Part shown: positions 16,016 through 23,666 of the stretch, piece after piece | Position numbering within the stretch: position 1 is the first letter of the stretch | Layout of the letters: each line of letters opens with the position of its first letter | Position numbers and translations under genes: made by a program | Origin: Fodinibacter sp035633415 | Lineage (GTDB): Bacteria > Actinomycetota > Actinomycetes > Actinomycetales > Dermatophilaceae | Reading direction: 5' to 3' | NCBI GenBank assembly: GCA_035633415.1 | Contig: DASQEZ010000076.1 | Span: 1 to 43,072 of the forward strand | DNA length: 43,072 nt | Notes under the pieces: generated by a model | Database searches by the model: none | What the model saw: only the letters and a program-made list of their open reading frames with translations | Told to the model about the DNA's origin: nothing

Positions 16016-18000
16016 CGGCGGTCGACGAGAGTCGGACCCGGACGCCGGGCGGGACGCGCACCCTCGACGTCGTCGCGCGGGTGGTCCTGCCCGTCGCCGA
16101 GGACCCCGACGTCCTCCCCCTGTACGTCGACGGCGCCCACACGCCGGAACCGCAGGTCGACGAGGACGTACCGACCCTCACCCTGCCCTCGGACCAGCAC
16201 CCGGACCAGGTCGTCAGCCGCCACTCCTACCGGGTCGACGCCGGCGGCCGCGCCTCGTTCGCGACCTACCTCAACGCCTTCCCCGCGTCCTACTGGCGCC
16301 GCTTCACACCGGTCCGCGAGGTCACCCTGCGGGTACTCACCACCGGTCCCGGCACGCTGGTCGTGTACCGGTCCTCGGCCCGCGGGGCAGTGGCCCGGGT
16401 GACCAGCCGCCGGCTCGACGGCATCAGCACCCAGCACCTCGTGCTGCCCCTGACGTCGTTCGTCGACGGCGGCTGGTACTGGTTCGACGTGGTCGCCGGC
16501 TCCGAGCCACTGGTCCTCGACACGGCGGAGTGGTGTGTGCCGAGCGCCGGCGACCCGGCTCCGACGCCCCCTCGGCGGATCACCATCGGCATCACCACGT
16601 TCGACCGGCCGGAGTCCTGCACGGCCCTGCTCGGGCAGCTCGGCCGGGCACCCGAGCTGGACGGCCTGGTCGACGAGGTGCTGGTCGTCGACCAGGGCAC
16701 CCGGCTGGTCACCGACGACCCGGGGTTCCACGACGCCCGCGAAGCGCTGACCGGCCGGCTCCGCGTCATCCGGCAGCCCAACCTGGGTGGGTCGGGTGGC
16801 TTCTCACGCGCGATGATCGAGACGCTCGACGCGGGGCGCTCGGACCACGTGCTGCTCCTGGACGACGACGTCGTCGCCGAGCCCGAGGGCATCGCCCGGG
16901 CGGTCGCGTTCGCGCGTCGTGCCTCGAGGCCGACGGTCGTCGGTGGGCACATGTTCTCGATGTACGAGCGCTCGGTGCTGCACGCCTACGCCGAGGTGGT
17001 GCGGCCGTGGCAGTTCCGCTGGGCGCCCGCGGCCCCGTCGGTGCACGACCACGACCTGGCCCGGTGGAACCTGCGCTCCACGCCGTGGATGCACCGTCGC
17101 ATCTCCGCCGACTACACCGGCTGGTGGATGTGTCTCGTGCCGACCGCCGTGCTGCGCGACGTGGGGCTGTCGATGCCCTTCTTCATCAAGTGGGACGACG
17201 CGGAGTTCGGGTTGCGCGCGACCGCGGCCGGCCACCCCACGGTCTCGCTCCCGGGGGCCGCCGTGTGGCACGTGCCCTGGACCGACAAGGACGACAGCAC
17301 CGACTGGCAGGCCTACTTCCACGCCCGCAACCGGCTGGTCGCGGCCCTCGTGCACTCGCGCTACGAGCGTGGTGGCCGGCTGGTCCGCGAGAGCCTGTCG
17401 ATCTCGGTCAAGCACGTGCTGGCCATGCAGTACTCGGCGGCCGCGCTGCGCCTGAAGGCCGTGCAGGACGTACTGGCCGGCCCGGCCGACCTCCACCGAT
17501 CGCTGCCGACCCGGTTGGCGGAGGTTCGCGACCTGCGGGCCGCCCACGTCGATGCCCGGACCAGACCGGATGCCGACGACTTCGCGCCCGTGCGGGTCAC
17601 CAGGCCGAGCCGGCGCGAGCCCGACACCGAGCGCCCGACCAGCCGACTGGCGACGCTGCGTGCCGCGGCATCCGGCATCGTGCACCAGCTGCTGCCGGTC
17701 CCCGGCGGTGCGACGGACAGCCCCCAGCGCGAGGTCGCCTCGCCGGATGCCGGGTGGTGGACCCTGGCGCGCCTCGACTCGGCGCTGGTCGCCAACGCCG
17801 ACGGCACCGGGCTGGCCTGGCTGCGACGTGACCGCTCGGTGGCCGGCTCCGCCCTGGCGGATGCCGTGCGCGCCCACCGGGAGCTGCTGCGTCGGTGGCC
17901 CGAGCTGTCCGCCGCCTACCGTGCTGCGGTACCCGACGTGGTCGGCGAGCCGGCCTGGCGCCGCACGCTCGGGTTGCCTCCCGCGGAGGGCAGCGGATGA
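16012..18000 (+). CDS. glfT2: Galactofuranosyltransferase GlfT2-like polymerase
   Basis: A 662-residue protein, near the ~640 of mycobacterial GlfT2. An N-terminal beta-sandwich region (to about residue 185) precedes the GT-A domain. The metal site DDD is at 284-286, the WDDAE catalytic motif at 394-398 and the conserved His of HVPW at 420, matching the mycobacterial arrangement. NLGGSGGF and MHRRISADYTGWWMC are also family-like. The enzyme polymerises galactofuranose with alternating linkages on a lipid-linked acceptor. The C-terminal part is helical and ends with a disordered Arg/Pro-rich linker and a small helical tail. It overlaps glf and wzm by ATGA. Confidence 0.92.
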   Translation: MTAVDESRTRTPGGTRTLDVVARVVLPVAEDPDVLPLYVDGAHTPEPQVDEDVPTLTLPSDQHPDQVVSRHSYRVDAGGRASFATYLNAFPASYWRRFTPVREVTLRVLTTGPGTLVVYRSSARGAVARVTSRRLDGISTQHLVLPLTSFVDGGWYWFDVVAGSEPLVLDTAEWCVPSAGDPAPTPPRRITIGITTFDRPESCTALLGQLGRAPELDGLVDEVLVVDQGTRLVTDDPGFHDAREALTGRLRVIRQPNLGGSGGFSRAMIETLDAGRSDHVLLLDDDVVAEPEGIARAVAFARRASRPTVVGGHMFSMYERSVLHAYAEVVRPWQFRWAPAAPSVHDHDLARWNLRSTPWMHRRISADYTGWWMCLVPTAVLRDVGLSMPFFIKWDDAEFGLRATAAGHPTVSLPGAAVWHVPWTDKDDSTDWQAYFHARNRLVAALVHSRYERGGRLVRESLSISVKHVLAMQYSAAALRLKAVQDVLAGPADLHRSLPTRLAEVRDLRAAHVDARTRPDADDFAPVRVTRPSRREPDTERPTSRLATLRAAASGIVHQLLPVPGGATDSPQREVASPDAGWWTLARLDSALVANADGTGLAWLRRDRSVAGSALADAVRAHRELLRRWPELSAAYRAAVPDVVGEPAWRRTLGLPPAEGSG

Positions 18001-18860
18001 CCGCGCGGGTCGACGACGGCCTCGTCGTCCAGGGTCTCGGTGGGGGCCTTCGCGAGGTACTGGCCCGCAGGCACCTCCTCGAGCTGCTCGTCCGCAAGGA
18101 GCTGCGGGTGCGGTACCGGGCGTCGCTGCTCGGTCTGGGCTGGTCCTACGTCAAGCCGGCGGTGCAGTTCGTCGTCTACTTCGTCGGGCTCGGGTTGGTG
18201 CTGAGGCAGAACGCCATCAGCGACTACGCCGTGTACCTGTTCGGCGGTCTCGTCGTCGTCACCACCTTCGGTGAGGCCATCGGCAACGCCACCCGGTCGG
18301 TGGTGGCGAACGGCGAGCTCGTCCGGAAGATCTTCCTGCCCCGCGAGCTGTTCCCGGTCGCGAGCACCTGCGTCGCCGGGGTGCACCTGCTGCCGCAGGT
18401 GCTCGTGCTGCTCGTCGGCTCCCTCGTCGCCGGGTGGCAACCGGATGCCGTCGGCGTCGCGGCGCTGTTCGCAGGGCTGGCGCTGCTGGCCGTGCTCGCC
18501 CTCGGGGCGGGCCTGCTCCTGGCGGCCGTCAACGTGCTGTACCGCGACGTCGAGAACGTCGTCGACCTGCTCGTGATGGTGCTGGTCTGGACCAGCCCGG
18601 TGCTCTACCCGTGGCAGCAGGTGGCCGCCCTCGTCGGCGACTCGTGGTTGCTCACCGTCTACCAGCTCAACCCCCTCACCGTCGCGGTGGAGCTGGTCCA
18701 CCGGGGCACGTGGGCCACCACCTCACCCGAGAACCTCGGTGCCACCCCGCCCGGTCTCGCCTGGCACACGGCCGTGGCCTTCGTCATCGCCGTCGCACTG
18801 GTCCTGGTCGGCCGACGCGTCTTCCGGACCCGGTCGGGCCGCTTCGCCCAGGAGCTGTGA
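17997..18860 (+). CDS. wzm: ABC-2 polysaccharide exporter permease (Wzm type)
   Basis: A 287-residue membrane protein with about six transmembrane segments. ELRVRYRASLLGLGWSYVKP near the N-terminus and VLVWTSPVLYPWQQV near residue 200 are hallmarks of O-antigen/teichoic-acid type ABC-2 permeases. It should form the channel that exports the lipid-linked galactan across the cytoplasmic membrane. It overlaps glfT2 by ATGA and is followed by the ATPase gene after three bases. The mycobacterial equivalent pair is Rv3783/Rv3781. Confidence 0.9.
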   Translation: MTARVDDGLVVQGLGGGLREVLARRHLLELLVRKELRVRYRASLLGLGWSYVKPAVQFVVYFVGLGLVLRQNAISDYAVYLFGGLVVVTTFGEAIGNATRSVVANGELVRKIFLPRELFPVASTCVAGVHLLPQVLVLLVGSLVAGWQPDAVGVAALFAGLALLAVLALGAGLLLAAVNVLYRDVENVVDLLVMVLVWTSPVLYPWQQVAALVGDSWLLTVYQLNPLTVAVELVHRGTWATTSPENLGATPPGLAWHTAVAFVIAVALVLVGRRVFRTRSGRFAQEL

Positions 18861-18863
18861 GCG

Positions 18864-19598
18864 GTGGTCGACGCCGACACCGCCATCTCGGTCGAGGGTG
18901 CCTCCAAGCACTTCCGGCTGCGGCACACGCACAGCCTCAAGGAGAGCCTGGTCTGGGCGACCCAGCGGCGGCCCCGGCACCACGACTTCCTCGCGCTCGC
19001 CCCGATCGACCTCGAGGTCGCGCGAGGCGAGTCGGTGGCCCTGCTCGGGCGCAACGGATCCGGGAAGTCGACGCTGCTCAAGCTGGTCGCAGGGGTGATG
19101 ACCCCCGACACCGGCCGGGTGCGCGTGCGCGGCCGGCTGGCCGGGCTGCTCGAGGTGGGCGCCGGTTTCCATCCCGACCTCACCGGGCGGGAGAACGTGC
19201 ACCTCAACGCGTCGATCCTCGGGATGTCCCCGGCCCAGGTCGAGGACCGCTTCGACGACATCGTCGAGTTCGCCGACATCGGGCCCTTCCTCGAGACCCA
19301 GGTGCGGTTCTACTCCTCCGGCATGTTCCTTCGTCTCGCGTTCGCCGTCGCCGTGCACACCGACCCCGACGTGTTCCTCGTCGACGAGATCCTCGCGGTG
19401 GGGGACGAGGCCTTCCGGAACAAGTGCCTGCGCCGGATCGAGCAGCTGTCGGCCGACGGGCGCACGCTCGTCGTCGTCAGCCACGACCTCGACCTGATGG
19501 AGCGGCTCTGCGTGCGCGGGGTGGTGCTCGACGGCGGACGCGTCGTCGTCGACGGGCCAGTGAGCGAGGCCGTGCACCACCTACGGGTGAGCCTGTGA
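18864..19598 (+). CDS. wzt: ABC polysaccharide exporter ATPase (Wzt type)
   Basis: A 244-residue ATPase with Walker A GRNGSGKST (62-70), the Wzt-type signature YSSGM in place of LSGGQ (150-154), Walker B VFLVDE (170-175) and switch His207 (SHD). There is no C-terminal carbohydrate-binding extension, so substrate selection should not depend on an O-antigen-type end-cap. LLEVGAGFHPDLTGRENV is characteristic of polysaccharide exporters. A GTG start is used. It powers export with the Wzm permease encoded just upstream. Confidence 0.93.
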   Translation: MVDADTAISVEGASKHFRLRHTHSLKESLVWATQRRPRHHDFLALAPIDLEVARGESVALLGRNGSGKSTLLKLVAGVMTPDTGRVRVRGRLAGLLEVGAGFHPDLTGRENVHLNASILGMSPAQVEDRFDDIVEFADIGPFLETQVRFYSSGMFLRLAFAVAVHTDPDVFLVDEILAVGDEAFRNKCLRRIEQLSADGRTLVVVSHDLDLMERLCVRGVVLDGGRVVVDGPVSEAVHHLRVSL

Positions 19599-21520
19599 CC
19601 TGGTCCACCGCCGCTGCGGCGCTCGCCGTCGCGGGAGCACTCCTCGTCGTGCCGGGCCTGGTCGTCGCGCTCGTGGCCGGTCTCCGCGGGCTGCTGGCGG
19701 CCGCCCTCGCTCCCGTGCTGTCGGTGACCGTGGTCGCGACGACGGCGGTCGCGGCGCAGGTCCTGGGGATGCCGCTGGGTGCCGTCACCCTCGCCGGGGG
19801 TACGGCAGTGGCCCTCCTCGCCGTGGCGGCCCTGCGCCTCGTCGCCCGCCACGCCGGTCGTGACGGGCCGCCCACGCCCTCGGACGGGTGGGCGCCCCTC
19901 ATCGCCGGGCTGGCCGGTGCCGCGGTCGGCGCGGTGTCCATCGGGGTGGGGCTCGCCCGGGGGATGGGCCGGGCCGACCGGTGGCCACAGACGTTCGACG
20001 CCGTCTTCCACCTGTCCGCCGTCGACCGCCTCCTCCGCACGGGCGACGGCTCGTCCCTGACGCTGGGCACCCTGGTCAGCCCCGACCGCGCCAAGGCGTT
20101 CTACCCCGCCGCGTGGCACGACCTGGTCGCACTCGTCGCGTCCTGGTCCGGCGTCGACCCACCGACCGCGGCGAACGCCGTGGCGCTCACCGCCGCGGCG
20201 ATCGCCTGGCCGCTCGGGTGCGTCGCGCTCACTCGGGTCGCCATCGGCCCGGTGCCGGGCGTGCTGGCGACCGCAGGTGTGCTGTCGGCCGGCATCACGG
20301 CATCCCCGGTGCTGCTGACCGGCTACGGCACGCTGTGGCCCAACGCGCTGGCCACCGCACTGCTCCCCGCCTGCCTGGCTCTCCTGGCCGACCTGCTCGA
20401 CCTGGGGCCGCACGCTGCCGTGCCGCGCGTGGTCGGGTGGCCGCTGCTGGCCGCCGCGGTCGTCGGGCTGGGCCTGGCCCACCCCAATGCCGTCGTCTCG
20501 CTCCTCGTCGTCGGCGCGGCCGCACTCGTCGTGGGCTGGTGGGCGCGTGGGGGGCGGGCGCGCGTCATCTCGCTCTCGGCCGCGGCCGTGGTCGCCTGGG
20601 TCGTCCTGCTCTCCCCGGCGTTCGAGGCCCAGCGCGGCACCTCCTGGCCGGCCCGTCAACGACTGCCCCAGGCGCTCGGCGAGTGGCTCGCCCTCGCACC
20701 GCAGCGGGTGCCGATCCCGGTGGTCGTCGCCGGCCTGGTCCTCGTCGGCTGCGTCGTCGCCGCCGTCCGTCCCGGGCTCCGGTGGTTGCTCGCCGTGCAC
20801 CTCACCGGCGGGGCGCTGTTCGTGCTGGTCGCCGGCAGCGACGGCCCCGTGTCGCGGATGGTCAGCGGGGCGTGGTGGGACGACCCGTTCCGGCTCGCGG
20901 CCCTGGTCGGGCTGGCCGGCGTGCCGTTGGCCGCGATCGGGCTCGACGCCATCAGTCGCTGGGCCCTCGCCCGCCTCCCCCGAGCCGCCGGCCCGGCGGT
21001 CGTCACCGCGCTGTCGACCACGGCCGCCGCGATACTCGTCGTGGCCTCCGCCGTGTCGGGCTCGGTCGACACCAGCCGGGTCGTCGCCACGTGGTACCGC
21101 CCGGACTCGATGCTGACCCCGACCGAGAGCGCCTTCGTCGGCACCATCGGGACCGTCGTGCCCGTCGGTGAGCGGGTCGTCGGAAACCCGTGGGACGGGG
21201 CGGCGCTCAGCGGTCCGCTGGCCGAGCGCCAGGCGGTGTTCCCCCACCTCGTCGGGCGCTGGGGCACGGACCGGGAGCTGCTGGCCACCTCGTTGTCGTC
21301 CGTCACGACCAGCACCGGGGTGTGTGCCGCGCTCGACCGCCTGGACGTGCGCTACGCGCTGGTGGGGCCGTCCGGGTTCTGGCCCGACGACAGCCGACGT
21401 GACCTGTACGTGGGACTGGCGGTCGCCGGGCAGCCGGGGTTCGCGCAGGTCGCGGCTGCGGGCCGGGTGTCGCTCTGGCGGATCACCGGCTGCCCCGCGG
21501 GTGACGCCGTCGCCGGATGA
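19595..21520 (+). CDS. Large polytopic membrane protein (DUF6541-like)
   Basis: A 641-residue protein from a GTG overlapping the wzt stop (GTGA). About a dozen membrane segments precede a soluble C-terminal portion. The region QTFDAVFHLSAVDRLLRTGDGSSLTLG and FYPAAWHDLVALV resembles membrane proteins of the DUF6541 group that accompany actinobacterial cell-wall glycan genes and look like GT-C glycosyltransferases, with an Asp/His-bearing first extracytoplasmic loop. The C-terminal part (from ~530) may be an extracytoplasmic domain. Last gene of the galactan cluster; probable role is in modifying or extending the exported glycan, but this is inference. Confidence 0.75.
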   Translation: MTWSTAAAALAVAGALLVVPGLVVALVAGLRGLLAAALAPVLSVTVVATTAVAAQVLGMPLGAVTLAGGTAVALLAVAALRLVARHAGRDGPPTPSDGWAPLIAGLAGAAVGAVSIGVGLARGMGRADRWPQTFDAVFHLSAVDRLLRTGDGSSLTLGTLVSPDRAKAFYPAAWHDLVALVASWSGVDPPTAANAVALTAAAIAWPLGCVALTRVAIGPVPGVLATAGVLSAGITASPVLLTGYGTLWPNALATALLPACLALLADLLDLGPHAAVPRVVGWPLLAAAVVGLGLAHPNAVVSLLVVGAAALVVGWWARGGRARVISLSAAAVVAWVVLLSPAFEAQRGTSWPARQRLPQALGEWLALAPQRVPIPVVVAGLVLVGCVVAAVRPGLRWLLAVHLTGGALFVLVAGSDGPVSRMVSGAWWDDPFRLAALVGLAGVPLAAIGLDAISRWALARLPRAAGPAVVTALSTTAAAILVVASAVSGSVDTSRVVATWYRPDSMLTPTESAFVGTIGTVVPVGERVVGNPWDGAALSGPLAERQAVFPHLVGRWGTDRELLATSLSSVTTSTGVCAALDRLDVRYALVGPSGFWPDDSRRDLYVGLAVAGQPGFAQVAAAGRVSLWRITGCPAGDAVAG

Positions 21521-21594
21521 CCCGGTCGTGGATTTCGCATGGCGAGGGCCACGATCTCCAGCGGGTGACGTTGCGGCGCCCCTAGATTCAGGGC

Positions 21595-23097
21595 ATGGAC
21601 CTCGACCAGTACCTCACCTCCGACGCGACCACGCTGGCCGGCCTCGTGGCCGCGAAGGAGGTCACGGCATCCGAGCTGCTGGCCGTGGCCCGTGAGCGGC
21701 ACGACGCGGTCAACCCGGCCATCAACGCGGTCGTGATGCCGCTGGCCCGCGTCGCCGACGCCCGAGCAGCCGACCCGGGCCTCACCGGCCCGTTCGCGGG
21801 GGTGCCCTTCCTCGTCAAGGACCTCGCCCAGGAGTACGCCGGCTTCCCCACGTCCAGCGGCTCACGAGCCCTCGCGCACGACGTCGCCACCGAGCACTCG
21901 CTGGTGACCCGGCGCTTCCTCGAGGCCGGCCTGGTCATCTTCGGCAAGACGAACACCCCGGAGTTCGGGGCGAAGGGCGTCACCGAGTCGGCCCTGTGGG
22001 GGCCGGCCCGCAACCCGTGGGACGTCAGGTGCACCCCCGGCGGCTCGTCGGGCGGGTCGGGCGCCGCGGTCGCGGCCGGCATCGTGCCGGCGGCCGGTGC
22101 CAACGACGGTGGCGGCTCGGTGCGGATCCCGGCTGCCTGCAACGGGCTCGTCGGCCTGAAGACGAGCCGCGGCGTGGGGCCCTACGGCCCGCAGACCGGT
22201 GAGCTGATGTTCGGCATGGTCACCCAGGGTGTGGTCTCGCGCACGGTTCGTGACAGCGCGGCGTTGCTCGACGCGATCATCGCGCCGGATGCCGGGGCGG
22301 CCTACGAGGGCGCCCTCCCGCCGGTCCCGTTCGCCGAGGCCATCCGGCAGGCCCCGGGCACCCTGCGCATCGGCTGGTCAGCGTCGTCCGCGATCAACGC
22401 CCACCCCGACCGCGAGGCGGTCCGCGCGGTCGAGTCGGCGGCGACCCTGCTGGCCGAGCTGGGCCACGAGGTCGAGGAGGTCTCCCCGCCGCACGACGAC
22501 GAGGCGCTGGCCCGCGACTTCCTCACCATCTGGTTCGCCCAGCTCTACGGCCAGATCGCGGACGCCAAGCGGCGCTTCGGCTCTCCCGACAGCCACTTCG
22601 AGGCGGACTCGCTCGCAGCCGCCGAGCTCGGGCGGGCGGCCGGCATCCGGCCCCTCATCGAGGCCGTCACGAACATCAACGTGCACACCCGTGCGCTGGC
22701 CCGCTTCCACGAGACCCACGACGTCTTCCTCACGCCGACCCTGGCGCAGCCGCCGCTGGCCGTGGGGGCACTGGACTCCTCCCGCTCGCTGCAGCGCGCG
22801 GCGCGGGTGGTGGCACGCACGCGCTCGGGCAAGCTGCTCGCGGCATCCGGCGTGCTCGACCAGATCATCGGCGACAACCTCAGCTGGGTTCCGTACACGC
22901 AGCTCGCCAACCTCACCGGGCGCCCGGCGATCAGCGTGCCGCTGCACTGGACCGACGCCGGCCTGCCGCTGGGCGTGCAGCTGGTCGGTCGGCTCGGGGC
23001 CGACGGGCTGCTGCTCCAGCTCGCCGCGCAGCTCGAGGAGGCGCAGCCCTGGTTCCACCGCTACGCGGAGCTCGACCCGGCCCTGACCAGGCCCTGA
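21595..23097 (+). CDS. Amidase-signature-family hydrolase
   Basis: A 500-residue amidase. The Ser-Ser-Lys triad is intact: Lys75 (FLVKD), Ser151 (PGGSSGGSG) and nucleophile Ser175 (DGGGSVRIPA). Length and motif order match broad-specificity amidases that hydrolyse amides, including 6-aminohexanoate dimer hydrolase-like members; substrate cannot be assigned. No signal peptide. It stands alone between the galactan cluster and a palindromic repeat, with 74 bases upstream. Confidence 0.92.
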   Translation: MDLDQYLTSDATTLAGLVAAKEVTASELLAVARERHDAVNPAINAVVMPLARVADARAADPGLTGPFAGVPFLVKDLAQEYAGFPTSSGSRALAHDVATEHSLVTRRFLEAGLVIFGKTNTPEFGAKGVTESALWGPARNPWDVRCTPGGSSGGSGAAVAAGIVPAAGANDGGGSVRIPAACNGLVGLKTSRGVGPYGPQTGELMFGMVTQGVVSRTVRDSAALLDAIIAPDAGAAYEGALPPVPFAEAIRQAPGTLRIGWSASSAINAHPDREAVRAVESAATLLAELGHEVEEVSPPHDDEALARDFLTIWFAQLYGQIADAKRRFGSPDSHFEADSLAAAELGRAAGIRPLIEAVTNINVHTRALARFHETHDVFLTPTLAQPPLAVGALDSSRSLQRAARVVARTRSGKLLAASGVLDQIIGDNLSWVPYTQLANLTGRPAISVPLHWTDAGLPLGVQLVGRLGADGLLLQLAAQLEEAQPWFHRYAELDPALTRP

Positions 23098-23102
23098 GAC
23101 CC

Positions 23103-23167
23103 CGACTTGTTGCGGATCTGCGACGGTGCGCGTCAGCCCTGCGCAGTCGCACATCCGCAATAGGTCG
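23103..23167. repeat. Long palindromic intergenic repeat, copy A
   Basis: Arms 23103-23124 and 23146-23167 are inverted repeats matching at 19 of 22 positions, separated by a 21-base loop that holds a smaller stem (TGCGC/GCGCA). The core is TTGCGGAT paired with ATCCGCAA. It lies between the convergent amidase and lipoprotein genes, where it could serve as a bidirectional terminator. A related copy occurs at 41785-41858. Confidence 0.8.
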
Positions 23168-23175
23168 GATGGGGG

Positions 23176-23493
23176 TCAGCGGCGGCGGCGGCCGGCCGCA
23201 CCGCCCCCGGCGCCTCCGCCGAAGAACGCGCTGACGCCGATCATGAACCCGACGTCGTACCAGTTGCCGCTGTTCTGGACCTCGTAGATCGAGACCTCGT
23301 CGGTGAACAGCGAGACGATCAGCGTGATCGGCGAGATGAAGCCCTGCCACAGGCCCATCCAGAACCCGGCCGGGTCGGGCCCGGTGTCCAGGGCGGGGTT
23401 CGGGCCGGCCGCGCAGGCCGACAGCGCCAGCACCCCGAGCGCGGCGAGCAGCGCCACCGCGACCCGTGACGCGGTGGACGTGCGTGTGGTCAT
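23176..23493 (-). CDS. Small putative lipoprotein with conserved NWYDVGF segment
   Basis: A 105-residue protein. A charged N-terminus and hydrophobic stretch end in LSAC, a lipobox, so it is probably exported and lipidated at the Cys. The remainder, FWMGLWQGFISPITLIVSLFTD and then IYEVQNSGNWYDVGFMIG, resembles a widespread family of small membrane-associated proteins of unknown role that carry a GWYDFGF-like segment. The tail is Gly- then Arg-rich. The start is the second Met (23493), nine bases after GGGAG. It is divergent from the giant repeat protein gene. Confidence 0.7.
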   Translation of the reverse strand: MTTRTSTASRVAVALLAALGVLALSACAAGPNPALDTGPDPAGFWMGLWQGFISPITLIVSLFTDEVSIYEVQNSGNWYDVGFMIGVSAFFGGGAGGGAAGRRRR

Positions 23494-23666
23494 CGTCCTC
23501 ATCTCCCAGGCCGGTCGACGTTCCGGCACGCTCCAGCGTCCCACGGCAACGTGCCGCCGGCACGGTGCTGCGGCACGCGCCACACCGGGCCGACGGGACG
23601 GCCAGGTATCACCAGTCGCCGGTGCCGCTCCTGTGCACCAAGGAGCCCACCGACGCAGGAGCCACC

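Noticed and set aside
15304..18000. 898-codon frame running through glf into glfT2
   Set aside because: Only the part from 16012 has GlfT2 motifs; the upstream part is an alternative frame of glf.
18434..21520. Long N-terminal extension of the membrane protein gene back over wzm and wzt
   Set aside because: The extension lies in a different frame over two well-supported genes and is Arg/Pro/Gly-rich; the GTG at 19595 overlapping the wzt stop fits the operon's pattern.
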